A DNA stretch of 64,000 bases from R-RK-3 sp963834945 (GTDB taxonomy: Bacteria > Pseudomonadota > Alphaproteobacteria > Rhizobiales > Rhodomicrobiaceae). Each line of letters opens with the position of its first letter. The stretch's first letter is position 1. Shown in pieces: positions 9,247 to 18,213 of this stretch. The stretch covers positions 434,001 to 498,000 of the forward strand of contig CAWIDT010000004.1 in the NCBI GenBank assembly GCA_963834945.1, given 5' to 3'. The notes beneath the pieces are model-generated. The model worked only from the letters and a program-made list of their open reading frames with translations, was not told where the DNA came from and ran no database searches. Both the position numbers and the translations under genes were made by a program.

Positions 9247-9594
9247 TCAGTAGCCGCCGCATTCACGATGATACCGGCGGCAGTTTCCCTGCCCCTCTTC
9301 GCCGCGCTCTTCCTTGTGGATGCAGGCGCGGCGCAGCCTGTCGCAACGGTTCTCCTCGCCGCAATCCGCGTGGTAGCGCCGGCAATTGCCTTGCCCCCAT
9401 TCGCCGCGCTCGTCCTTGTAGACGCAGGCGCGCCTCAGACGTTCGCAATAGCCATATTCCGCCTTCAACAGCATTCCGGCGCCAATGGCCGGTGTGCCCA
9501 GTCCACTTCCAACCGCCGGTGCTGCCGACGCGGCTGAAAACCCTCCGATCGCCATGCTCAAAGCGATCATCGTACCCAATACGGTGCTGCGCAT
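9247..9594 (-). CDS. Small secreted cysteine-rich protein with two internal repeats
   Basis: I do not recognise the family. The 115-residue product has a signal peptide (cleavage near SAASA/APAV, about residue 24). Two tandem copies of a ~31-residue module follow (about 49-79 and 83-113). Each reads C-x5-AC-x8 to 10-GQGNCRRYHxxC, with four cysteines, a Lys-Asp/Glu-Glu-Arg-Gly core and a Cys-Arg-Arg-Tyr-His motif. The pairing suggests disulfide or metal-stabilised units in the periplasm or outside the cell. It is flanked by non-coding DNA and has no operon partner. Confidence 0.65.
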   Translation of the reverse strand: MRSTVLGTMIALSMAIGGFSAASAAPAVGSGLGTPAIGAGMLLKAEYGYCERLRRACVYKDERGEWGQGNCRRYHADCGEENRCDRLRRACIHKEERGEEGQGNCRRYHRECGGY

Positions 9595-10179
9595 ATTTTA
9601 CCCCATCTTCGCTCGGCAAGGGAGATGATGCGTCAGCCAAGCTGAACCGCGCGGGAATGGGCAACTGGAGGAAAATTCATCTTGCTGCGACAAATGGAGG
9701 ACCGCGCGTGGGTGCAGCGATGGGCTAGGCAGGGTTGCGCGGCTTCGCCAACGAAAGTGCTTTTGGCTGGCGACAGCTATCGACCTCGTTGCGAAATCAG
9801 CATGGCGGCTGCTTCTTACCCATTTTTGCCCTTCGCCCGTCGCAGTGGGCGACGGTGAGAGTGCGGTGATTGCAGACCCTCGAACGCCGCCGATCAAGAG
9901 CACGGATCAGTTGTTAATAGCGGTCAGCAACTGTTGAATCCAAGCGGTGTTTTCCTCGGTGACGCCACGGCTCCGGCCACGTCCATGTCTGCAAAGCCGA
10001 CCGCATCCTTAACGTCGGCGACGTGGCCAAGCGCACACTGTTTCGAAAACAGTAGGGCCCCGCGCGATGAACTTCATCGCTGGCCAATGCTCTTCCGCCC
10101 CAGTAGACGAAGCCGTTCTGAAACGGATCGAAGCCCGCTTTTGGATTCCGCTATTCCTTATTTGCACCAAGCATCGGGG
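9595..10179. other. Gene-poor region
   Basis: About 585 bases with no gene I can support. A short inverted repeat built on CGCCCGTCGCAGTGGGCGACGG lies near 9837-9858, of the intergenic palindrome type. Short open frames on either strand have no ribosome-binding site and look fortuitous. Confidence 0.45.
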
Positions 10180-10482
10180 TCACATGGGCAAGCAAAGCCA
10201 GGCGCCTAAGCAGGTATGGGGTGCCGTCGCTTTGCACGCCGTCTGCCAGGAGTGACACGTCGTTAACGCTGAGCCATCGACGCACGTCGTGTGGACAGGA
10301 CCCTTGCCCACGCGACCCTTCCCGTAGATAATGTTTGCGAGACCGTGCGTCGCAAAGACCTCGGCGATATCGTGGGTCACAGCTTCGCCTTGAGCCTCGA
10401 CCTTAACGCAATCAGCGCGAGCTGTCGCCGAAAGTGCGCAGATCACCACCGCGGCGGCCAAGCCCAGCTTCAAAAAATGCAT
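10180..10482 (-). CDS. Small secreted cysteine-containing protein, function unknown
   Basis: A 100-residue product beginning at ATG 10482, preceded by a good GGAGG. It has a clear signal peptide (residues 1-22, LKLGLAAAVVICALSATARA) and a mature part of about 78 residues with six cysteines, including a C-terminal cluster (TTCHSWQTACKATAPHTCLGAWLC). Cysteine spacing suggests disulfides in the periplasm. I do not recognise the family. A longer in-frame reading to 10623 lacks a ribosome-binding site and would bury the signal peptide. Confidence 0.6.
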   Translation of the reverse strand: MHFLKLGLAAAVVICALSATARADCVKVEAQGEAVTHDIAEVFATHGLANIIYGKGRVGKGPVHTTCVDGSALTTCHSWQTACKATAPHTCLGAWLCLPM

Positions 10483-10846
10483 TTGCCCCTCCAAAACATG
10501 ATTTATCCCGATCTTGAAACTAGTGGGGCGCGTGCCCCTCGACAACCTCATATCTCCGGCGCCTGACCCGAAGCCGATGTCGGCGGCCGTGCCTATCCAC
10601 ACCGAAGTTGCGGCGAATTTCACCGGTACCCCGCGCGAGGTCGGCGACGGAGAGAAGTGGGCGAGGAGCCGTCGTCGTGCCCGCGCAATGCCCGAAGTTC
10701 GCGCTAAACCAACCGTGGCGCGTCCTGGCCGTCACGGGAGGAATGCGGTGAAAGCAGAAGTCGCATTTGCCGCATAATGTTCGTTTTGAGCCCAAACTTA
10801 CAGCCAATGCGTTTGCAGCATTTGCGGAAGTATAGTTTTGAGGCGG

Positions 10847-11213
10847 TCAAATCGGCTCTTGCTCCTTCAGATCTTTCACCCGCCGTCTTAGCCGATTCCT
10901 GCGTGTTTTCTCTCCGTGGAGCTTCAGATACTCTTTGTCTCTTTCACATCAGACCGATGCAATTCGTCGCTCATTGACCACCTGATATTGCGGTCACCGT
11001 GCTCGAGTTCTACGCCGCGATATTCAGGACCATATTCCGATGCCCATTCAGCTTTAAACTTCTGCATGGTTTTCCACTCGGGCTTTTCAAGCTCTTTGTC
11101 TTCATAGCACTTTAACCAAGGTTTGTGGCCATAAACACCCCAGCTTTCACTACCGCCGCCCTCTTAGCCCGAAGGTTGTGCCACCACCGTGAATATGGCG
11201 CGGGTCGGGCATG
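10847..11213 (-). pseudogene. Decayed remnant of an unidentified protein-coding gene
   Basis: Read on the minus strand, 11163-10924 is open for 79 codons with protein-like sequence (GVYGHKPWLKCYEDKELEKPEW, then AEWASEYGPEYRGVELEHGD). It has no start and is preceded by TAA. One frame over, 10935-10847 continues in the same style (EYLKLHGEKTRRNRLRRRVKDLKEQ, then a stop), and 11213-11166 offers a possible N-terminus. The pieces read as one basic, Trp/Glu-rich protein broken by at least two frameshifts. The family is not recognised. Base composition here is more AT-rich than in the neighbouring core genes, as in acquired DNA. Confidence 0.4.
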
Positions 11214-11689
11214 AGCAGATAACTATCTCCAAGGGTTTAATCTAGCAATGGGTGGAGCGACGTTAGGCAACGTATTGTCAGGAAAGAGCCATTTCTGTCA
11301 TGCGGAAGCTATGTACCTAAATGCAAAGCTGGTTCTTTTTGATATAGTTGATCTCGATAACTTCTTCTTCGGAGAGCTGCCGATGGCTGCTTCGAATATC
11401 CGAAACACTATTGGTTAATAGCGCCGCAGAACGATTCAAAAACATTGGTTTTTCAAGCTCATCTCGGGAGCTATGGTGAGCGAATCCTGGAAGGCCACTC
11501 GCAAGAACACCCAAATAACTGAGATGTGTCAGCAACCCTCAGCCCGCCACCGTTTTTGTCGGCGACCGCCTTGGCCCACGATCGCCGGCTATGCTATGCA
11601 CGTACCATCGAATATCGAGTGAGGCGAGGCCATGTGAAAACGCTTGAGCATCATGCTTGAGGCGTGTTGAGCAAAGCACTCGGCGAGTC
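11214..11689. other. AT-richer stretch without a supportable gene
   Basis: About 475 bases. A 72-codon minus-strand frame (11317-11535) exists but has no ribosome-binding site or recognisable motif. It is probably part of the same decayed accessory region as its neighbours. Confidence 0.4.
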
Positions 11690-12269
11690 TCATAGCCGCG
11701 AGTTCATCGCGAAGCCGCGCCACACCAACCGATGCATGAACTCCGCCGGAGACTTGGCCAGTGCGTCAGGCTCATTTGTCCGCACTGCTTTCACCCCGAT
11801 GCACAGGAAGATGGTTTGAATCCGCATGCAAGTCTTGAAGAACGAGTACGGTTGTTTGTCTGTCTCCGCCGAGACGTAGCACGTAACCATCCCAATCCCT
11901 TGGCGTACGAGGCTTTTGCTCACTCATGTACGGAACCAAAGTGTTGAAGGCGTCGCCGGATTTCGAATTGAACTCGAAATCTGCGAAGTGCTCAACTACC
12001 GACGGTGCTTCATTATCGAGATGCCCAAAGAAGAACATTTCTATGTCGCGATTCTCAATATTTCCCCACTTCGTCGTGTAGAGATCGTCTTGGGCAAAGC
12101 AACTTGAAGGCCCCCAGGGCAATAGCTCGCGCCGGGTGTATGTGTGCCCGTTTTTGGTAATTTTCTCCGAGCGTAAGTCCAGGTACCATTGCTTACCCTG
12201 ACCGTCCGGCAGAAAGCGCTTCTGGTACCATTCAGGCACGTAGTGATGATGCTGATATCCCTGTGGCAT
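11690..12269 (-). pseudogene. DUF4238-like protein, frameshifted
   Basis: From ATG 12269 the minus strand encodes a DUF4238-type N-terminus: HHHYVPEWYQKRFL near residue 5, an aromatic/basic stretch, then a DDLYTTKWGN segment and a region ending LVPYMSEQKPRTPRDW. DUF4238 proteins are usually about 300 residues and nuclease-like in general pattern, but their function is not established. The frame stops early at 11772. The alternative frame 11923-11690 carries a plausible continuation (FFKTCMRIQTIFLC, NEPDALAKSPAEFMHRL), so one indel near 11850 would join them, still short of full length. Probably a decaying acquired gene. Confidence 0.55.
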
Positions 12270-12667
12270 GGGCTGTTCATATGCCGTTCCTTGCACTGCA
12301 TAATCAAGGACAATGTTTTTGTAAGTTCCTGCGGTGCCTGCTGAACAGGTGCGGTTAGCTAATTGCTGCTGCGAAGGTCGGATATATCCACAGAATGCTT
12401 CAGTGGTTGCGGCGACCGAAAGCAAGGGTCCGCGCAACGGAAGGAATCTTAATGACGGCTTCGAGGCGAAACTCTCCGGGGTACGTCTAGTCTAGCCCGC
12501 CGACGGCGATAAATGGATTTCGAGCGGTCTTCCGCGGTCGGAATTGGCGACGCTGACGTTCGGGGGAGATGCGATTTCGGCTTTCACCCGCATTGCCGAC
12601 ATTTGGCAGAGTCCATCTGTTGGACAAACGAAGCAGTTCTGCTCGATCATGATCGCTTTAAACGGAA
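12270..12667. other. Intergenic, no gene seen
   Basis: About 400 bases upstream of the DUF4238 remnant. Open frames on both strands here have no ribosome-binding site and no recognisable protein features. Confidence 0.4.
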
Positions 12668-12767
12668 CGATCATGATCTAGATTCCTTTGTTTTCGCACG
12701 ATTTTTCGGGAAAACCGGTGTCCACCCCCGCTTTCGCGGGGACATGCTTTTCCCGATCGTGCTCTAG
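12668..12767. repeat. Interspersed palindromic repeat
   Basis: A roughly 100-bp element ending in CTAG-type borders (GATCTAG at the left, GCTCTAG at the right). The arms GCACGATTTTTCGGGAAAA and TTTTCCCGATCGTGC enclose a GC-rich inner hairpin (CCCCCGCTTTCGCGGGG). It resembles intergenic palindromes common in Hyphomicrobiales genomes and shares order and short motifs with the element at 26606. Confidence 0.65.
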
Positions 12768-13714
12768 GCGTCGGGGCCGGGGAGCCCGTCCCGCGTTCTT
12801 GCCGGCGCGAGCGCCTCGATCTCCGGCGCGACTTCGCCGGTCCGGAGTTTGCCGCCGAATATTTCGTTGCGCGTATAGGCGAAAAAGCCAAGGATTTCCC
12901 AGTAGAGCTTCCGGTGCCAGGGGAGCGGGCTGTGCCGCAGCCGGGTCAGCACGAACGCCGCTTCGCGGATGCCGGTCTTGAGGTGGCGCGCGCGCCAGAG
13001 CGACTTGGCGACCAGCGCGCCGCGTCCGAACATGTAGCCGCGCATCAGGCCCGCGACCTCGGCGTCTTTGCGGCCGTGATGATGATGCACGATCGCCTTG
13101 GGCCAGTAGAGCCCGTGCCATCCGCCGCGGCTTGCAGCCCACAAGGCATCCAGATCCTCGGCTGAATAGTCGGCGCCGGCACCGAATGCCGGATCGAACA
13201 GGCCGACGCGTTCCAGGGCCTCGCGGCGAAACGCCATGTTGGCGCCCTGGATGTCGCCCGCCTCGACAAAGCCGTTCGGCGGATAGCTGCGGGGCGTCTC
13301 GGACCAGGAGATGGTCACGGGCGCGTCGGTGGGGTCGAACAGCAAGATCTGACCGCCGCAAAAGCCGATCTTCTCGAACTGGAACGGCGACGTCAATTCG
13401 CGCAGCCAGTCCGGCTCGGCGTAGCAATCATCGTCGGTGAAGGCGATGAGCGCGCCGCTGGAATTGCGGATGCCGCGATTGCGGGCGCGGGACAGTCCGC
13501 CGATGGGTTCGGTAACGATTTGGAAATTCGTGATGCGAGTGCGCGCGGCGAAGGCTTTGGCGACCTGCTGGGTGGCGTCGGTCGAGCCGTTGTCGACCAG
13601 GATGAATTCCCATTCGCGGTCAAATTCAAGCCGGTCGATGCTGTCGAGCGCGGCCGCCAGGCGGTCGCCCCGGTTGCGCGTGCACATGATGACGGACGCG
13701 GCGATCGGTGTCAT
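12764..13714 (-). CDS. Family-2 glycosyltransferase
   Basis: A 316-residue GT-A fold enzyme. Nucleotide-binding start SVIMCTRNRGDRLAAALDS, LVDNGSTDAT (first acidic motif), GGLSRARNRG, and the metal-binding DDD motif in AFTDDDCYAEPDW. Later it has GANMAFRREAL and an acidic EDLDALW that may supply the catalytic base. The donor and acceptor are not readable from sequence. Start ATG 13714 has GGAG about 11 bases upstream; upstream codons overlap the next glycosyltransferase and are arginine-rich noise. It lies immediately downstream of a second glycosyltransferase on the same strand, so the two probably act in one polysaccharide or surface-glycan pathway. Confidence 0.82.
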   Translation of the reverse strand: MTPIAASVIMCTRNRGDRLAAALDSIDRLEFDREWEFILVDNGSTDATQQVAKAFAARTRITNFQIVTEPIGGLSRARNRGIRNSSGALIAFTDDDCYAEPDWLRELTSPFQFEKIGFCGGQILLFDPTDAPVTISWSETPRSYPPNGFVEAGDIQGANMAFRREALERVGLFDPAFGAGADYSAEDLDALWAASRGGWHGLYWPKAIVHHHHGRKDAEVAGLMRGYMFGRGALVAKSLWRARHLKTGIREAAFVLTRLRHSPLPWHRKLYWEILGFFAYTRNEIFGGKLRTGEVAPEIEALAPARTRDGLPGPDA

Positions 13715-13730
13715 TGGGGCGGTTCTCCGA

Positions 13731-14819
13731 TCATCTGGACATGCACTGAGATTGCGGCTGTCTGCCGGGCGCCGCGTGCGGCAAGAGGCCGATCTCGGTG
13801 GCCGGGCGCAAAGCTGCCGTGGGCTGCTCGGCAACCGGCAGCAGGCAGCGGATGAGCATCTTGGCCGGTTCAGTGGCGCTGCGCCGCGCCTTTTTGTTGA
13901 GCGGCCAGAACGGATTGCCGAAAAACGCCAGCGCCGCATAGCGCCCAAATTGCCCCCATTTGCCGGTTTCGGCCCACCGCGGCAGCAGCCAGATGAGGAA
14001 ATCTGTCCGCGCCGCCCAGAAATGCCGCGCCGGCACCTGCGGGAACCGCCTGCGGATGTCGCCGAGCACCAGGAGCAGCGATTTTGTCTGGTTGGACGGA
14101 TCGGCGGATAGCGACCGCGTGGTACGGCGGTAGCCGACCAGAAATCGCGGATTGACCACCGCCGGGTGCCGCGCCGTCAGCAGCAGCGATAATTTCCAGT
14201 CCTCGCCGCCCAGCGCGCCGCGCTGTTTCAAGCTCGGATCGTAGCCGCCCGCTTCGAGCAGCGTTTCGCGGCGGAAGAGGGCGCTGCTGCCGTTGCCGAC
14301 GGCGTTCTCGCGCAGCAGGCCGATGAAGTCGGCGCGCGGCGGGCTCGGCGGCGCGGAGGCGGGATAGACGTTGTCGTTTTCGTCGATCCAGTAGGAATAG
14401 CAGAAGACGAACGGGGTGGCGGGATCGGCGCTTTCAAGCGCCGCAACCTGCGAGGCTACATAGTCGGGGTGCCAAAGATCGTCGGCGTCCACGGGCGCGA
14501 TATAGGCGCCGCGCGATTCCTCGATACCGCGATTGCGGGCGCCGACAAGACCCCGGTTTTCCTGATCGACAAGCCGGAAGCGCGCATCGCCCTCGATGCA
14601 GGATCGCACCACTGACGCCGTCGCGTCGGTCGACCCGTCATTAACCACGATGACATCCAGATTGGGATAGGCCTGGGCAGCGATGCATCGCAGCGTGCGC
14701 GCGACGCACCAGGCGGAGTTGTAGGCCGGAACAATGACGGAGACGAGCGGGGGCACTCTGCTGGCTTTCTGTTGAGCGCACGCGAACCGGCGCGCCTTAC
14801 AATCCTTAGGCGAAACCAT
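13731..14819 (-). CDS. Family-2 glycosyltransferase
   Basis: A 362-residue enzyme with the GT2 GT-A domain at residues 24-230: VSVIVPAYNSAWCVARTL, VVNDGSTDAT, GLVGARNRGIEES, and the metal-binding DADD in APVDADDLWHPDY. LGGEDWKLSL matches the acidic ED motif carrying the presumed base. The C-terminal part is basic with a hydrophobic stretch, possibly membrane-associated. Only 16 bases separate it from the following glycosyltransferase at 13714, so they form an operon. Substrate unknown. Confidence 0.82.
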   Translation of the reverse strand: MVSPKDCKARRFACAQQKASRVPPLVSVIVPAYNSAWCVARTLRCIAAQAYPNLDVIVVNDGSTDATASVVRSCIEGDARFRLVDQENRGLVGARNRGIEESRGAYIAPVDADDLWHPDYVASQVAALESADPATPFVFCYSYWIDENDNVYPASAPPSPPRADFIGLLRENAVGNGSSALFRRETLLEAGGYDPSLKQRGALGGEDWKLSLLLTARHPAVVNPRFLVGYRRTTRSLSADPSNQTKSLLLVLGDIRRRFPQVPARHFWAARTDFLIWLLPRWAETGKWGQFGRYAALAFFGNPFWPLNKKARRSATEPAKMLIRCLLPVAEQPTAALRPATEIGLLPHAAPGRQPQSQCMSR

Positions 14820-14980
14820 GGCAGGAAATCATCTCCGAAATTTTACTGAGGCGCCCAAGATCGCGTTGACCGAGGGGCGAGCGGGTTGTCTAACGTGACG
14901 CTCGATATGCGCCGCACTTTGCCGCCTTGCTGCATTTCCGTGACTTGTAGCGAGGACGGTGGCCGTATAGGAGCAATGCT

Positions 14981-16294
14981 TTGCGCGCCTGGAGATTTGC
15001 CGGAACCGTGATGCGATCCGTTCTCAGTCCAGCCGTAGAGGAGGCCCGGGATCTGTCGCTCAGATCCTATGATTTTGCCGCGCTGGTGCTGCTGGCCGCC
15101 TTCTCGCTGATCTGGCCGTCTTACGCGTCGCCGCAATTCTGGACCGACCCGAACGCGCAGCGCGATATTCTGGGCGTCAACTCCATTGCCTACTACACGG
15201 CGATCATGAATGATATCAACGTCATCGCCTTCGAACGCCGCCCGCTTTTCGGCTATGTGGTCTGGCCGCTGAAATGGGTTTATGACGTGTTGTTCGGCCT
15301 GGACGACGGCGACGCGGCGCTTGCCGCTTTCCGCACCGTCGGGATGTTGCCGCCGCTTCTTGTCTACTCTCTGGCGCGGCTCCGGCTGCCGATCCTGCCC
15401 AGTTTCGCCATCGGCGGGTTTTCCGCCGGCACGCTGGTGGTGATGTTCAACCATGTGGCCTTCGATTCCTACGCGCTCACCATGGTGGCAGGCCTTGCCG
15501 GCCTGATCATCGCGACGATATTTTACCGGCTCGTCGCGGACCCCGTCGGGCAGCATCCCTATCTCGCCGGGATTGGGGCCATCGTGGTGACGGCGGCCGC
15601 CGGCTGGGTGGGGCTTACGCTGCTCTCGCTGCTGCTGGTGTTTCTGATCCCGGCGGTCGCAAAGGCGGCGCGTCCCTGGCAGGCCAGCATATGGGCGGGG
15701 GTCGTCGCCGGCGGGAGCGGCATCCTCTACATCGTGCCCTCGCTGATCACCCCAGGCGTTTCCCAGGTGCAGGGCGCCATGGCGACGCGCTACCTGATGC
15801 CGGAAAATCTGGTTTCCGGCGAGGCCTGGGCCAACCGCTTGACCTCGGATCTTATTGCCAGCTTTGCCTATCCCGGCAGCGCTCTGTCCGGCTCGCGCTA
15901 TCCCGGCATCATTGATGTCGAGAACTGGATGGGGCCGGTGCGCGAGGCCGCAATGTCCAATCTCTGGGCGATCGCACTGGGGGTTTTCGCGCTGGCGCTC
16001 ATGGCGATGTCGTGGAAGGCAGTGCTCAGGCACGATACGCAGGCCTATGTGCTGCTTGCGATCTGGCTTGCCCTTGCCGCCAGTGTGATTTTCTTCGTGA
16101 TGTGGGACACCGGGGAAGCGATGCTGTTCGCGGGCTGCGTCTGGCCATATCAGATGGCGCTGCTGATTGCGGGACGGGCGCAGATCGGGCCGCGCCCGGC
16201 TTGGGCCGTCGATTTTGCGCTGCTGGTTTGCGCCGCACTGATGTTCGCCAACAATCTTGGCGTGCTGAACGCAACCGCCGGCATTTACGACTGA
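14981..16294 (+). CDS. Polytopic inner-membrane protein, possible glycan-pathway membrane enzyme
   Basis: A 437-residue hydrophobic protein with about ten predicted membrane segments (examples: FAALVLLAAFSLIWP near residue 33, AGLAGLIIATIFYRL near 173, GLTLLSLLLVFLIPAV near 212, LLAIWLALAASVIFFVMW near 355). An extramembrane loop near residues 40-95 carries several aromatic and acidic residues. The topology is reminiscent of GT-C-type or O-antigen-related membrane proteins, but I see no diagnostic motif. TTG 14981 is used because TAGGAG lies 7 bases upstream; ATG 15011 is the alternative. It is divergent from the two glycosyltransferases. Confidence 0.6.
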   Translation: MRAWRFAGTVMRSVLSPAVEEARDLSLRSYDFAALVLLAAFSLIWPSYASPQFWTDPNAQRDILGVNSIAYYTAIMNDINVIAFERRPLFGYVVWPLKWVYDVLFGLDDGDAALAAFRTVGMLPPLLVYSLARLRLPILPSFAIGGFSAGTLVVMFNHVAFDSYALTMVAGLAGLIIATIFYRLVADPVGQHPYLAGIGAIVVTAAAGWVGLTLLSLLLVFLIPAVAKAARPWQASIWAGVVAGGSGILYIVPSLITPGVSQVQGAMATRYLMPENLVSGEAWANRLTSDLIASFAYPGSALSGSRYPGIIDVENWMGPVREAAMSNLWAIALGVFALALMAMSWKAVLRHDTQAYVLLAIWLALAASVIFFVMWDTGEAMLFAGCVWPYQMALLIAGRAQIGPRPAWAVDFALLVCAALMFANNLGVLNATAGIYD

Positions 16295-16443
16295 GAATGG
16301 CGCGGCCACAACGCAAGCTGGAACTCTCGCGAGCCTTGTGTATAATAACATGTGCAACTCAGGGTAGCATTATGCTCCGGCTGAGCTGTGGCCGCGAGAC
16401 GCGGCCGCGGGGAAAGCTTCTTGCGTGACGGGAGACGGCAATC

Positions 16444-17698
16444 GTGAATTGGCGGTGGATAATTCCATTGCCCTCCGGCAAGAGGAGGCGGCTTCCCGCC
16501 GGAGGCGTGAACCTGCTCGATCTGAACGGGCGCCCCTCGCCACGCCGAAAAGGTTTTTATTGGGCGAGCGTCATCGCGTCGATCCTCGTGCATGGCGGAT
16601 TCCTCGGCTATGTACTCGCCTATGCGAGGCTGCCCGGACCATCAATGCTCCGTTCCCGTCCCGCGAGCGCTCAGCATCGAGTTGAGCGATGCGACGGATT
16701 TCGCGACCTTGCCGCGTGGCGACCGCGAGGACGTCGCAGCAGAGCCGATCCCACAGGCGGTCGCCGACCCGGAACGGTCCGGGCGCATCCGGGGCACGCC
16801 TTTGCCGGGCGCCCGGACGCTCGCGGATGTCATCGAGGCGCCGTTGCCGGAGGACAGGGCAAGGGCCGCCAAGCCTCTCACGCCCCCGGTGCCGCTTCCA
16901 GAGCCTGCCCTGGTGAGCCGGCAAATGCCTGTTTCCGCTTCCCCGGCCATGACGACGCTGCGGCGACGCGGCCCGCGCGGCATGTCGCTGCCGGAGCGGC
17001 GGATGACGTCCATACAAAGCGAGGAACGGCTGTCGGAGCGGCGCCTGCCCGATCCGCAGACCAATAGCGGTGCGTGGACGCCCGCCCCGGCTTTGCTACT
17101 GCCGCGTCGGCTGGAATTGCCAGAGCAGGCCGCGTCCGCGTCCGGCTCCGAAGAAGCCCGCGCCCCGGCGCTGGACATGGGCGCGCGAGCAAGTCCGGTA
17201 GCGGCGGTGCTGCCAAAGGAAGCCGGCATCAGCATGTTCGCCGCGCATGTGACGGAAAGCACGCCGATGCTGCCGGAGGACCGGCAACCCGCAGCCGTGA
17301 CGCCGCCGCCTCCGGAACCGGAGCTGGAGAGCAGTCCGGTGCCCGCCCCCGTCAGGCGTGTTGCGCGGCTTTCAGGTCCGCGCGAACGTGGCGATGCCAT
17401 GCCAGCCGCGGGTGGGGCCAGCGCGGCGCGGACGGTGCGGGCCTATCAGTCGAAAGTGCGCGCGCATCTGGCGGCGAACAAGCCTCACGGCCTCTACGGC
17501 TCGGGCCGGGCGGTCGTTGCGTTCAGTCTGTCGCCCGGCGGCGGTGTCCGATCGGCTGAAATCGTGCAATCGAGCGGCGATGCGACAATGGACAAGAGCG
17601 TGTTGCGGTCGGTAGCGCGGTCCGAGCCCTTTCCGAAGCCGCCCGCAGGCTTGACGCCGGCGCAATTGCATTTCGTCGTGCCGTTCGAGTTCCGGTAG
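16444..17698 (+). pseudogene. TonB-family protein, reading frame broken once
   Basis: The first frame (GTG 16444) encodes a cytoplasmic basic N-terminus and one membrane anchor (GFYWASVIASILVHGGFLGYV). The +1 frame from about 16650 carries the expected continuation (ALSIELSDATDF), a long Pro-rich periplasmic spacer, and a C-terminal TonB domain (VRAHLAANKPHGLYGSGRAVVAF to the stop at 17698). Neither frame alone gives anchor plus domain. One indel between about 16640 and 16675 would restore a protein of about 417 residues. This may be a true mutation or a base-calling error. If only the second frame is translated (from 16592) the product lacks its anchor. TonB proteins transmit proton-motive force to outer-membrane receptors, but no receptor gene is nearby. 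Confidence 0.65.
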
Positions 17699-17813
17699 CG
17701 CTATGGGTGGCAATTTGGCCGCGGCCGGATAATTTTGCGGGAGAGGGAAGAAAAATCATTTTTCCGGTGATCCACTCCATAGTAACCAACGGGTTTGTAC
17801 TTAGGGGGGCGTG

Positions 17814-18206
17814 ATGCGGTGGGGATGGGTGTTGCTGGGTGCGGTGTGTGTGTCGGCATGTTCGACCATCACGAGGGGGACGACGCAGGCGGTGGCGATC
17901 AATACGCCTGGCGTCGAGAAGGCGGAATGCGAGCTTAAATCGGAGGGGATCGGCGTCAAGACCGTCGTCACGCCAGCGACGATCGTTCTGGACAAAAGCC
18001 AGCATAATGTCGAAGTCACCTGCCGGAAGAAATGCTATTCCGACGGCAAAGGCGTTATCGCGTCCTCGACTGACGAGATGACGGCGGGCAATTTGATCTT
18101 CGGCGGTGCTGTCGGGCTCGCCGTCGACGCAACCAGCGGCGCGATGAACCAATATGAACCGCAGATTCAGGTCGCGATGACGCGCGTTCAGAGCTGCAAG
18201 GGTTAG
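17814..18206 (+). CDS. Small predicted lipoprotein
   Basis: A 130-residue product with a short signal peptide ending in a lipobox-like VSAC (Cys near residue 16), so the mature protein should be lipid-anchored in the envelope. The mature domain starts STITRGTTQAVAI, continues with a beta-rich segment containing three cysteines (one in AECELKS, a pair in TCRKKC), and ends with a Gly/Ala-rich hydrophobic stretch (GGAVGLAVDATSGA). It resembles small prophage- or envelope-associated lipoproteins; no function is assigned. Confidence 0.7.
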   Translation: MRWGWVLLGAVCVSACSTITRGTTQAVAINTPGVEKAECELKSEGIGVKTVVTPATIVLDKSQHNVEVTCRKKCYSDGKGVIASSTDEMTAGNLIFGGAVGLAVDATSGAMNQYEPQIQVAMTRVQSCKG

Positions 18207-18213
18207 CGTCTGG

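Noticed and set aside
11317..11535. 72-codon minus-strand frame
   Set aside because: No start context and no recognised motif in a decayed AT-rich region.
14843..16357. 504-codon minus-strand frame
   Set aside because: Antisense to the membrane protein at 14981-16294; composition (His, Arg, Gln, Gly) is that of a shadow frame.
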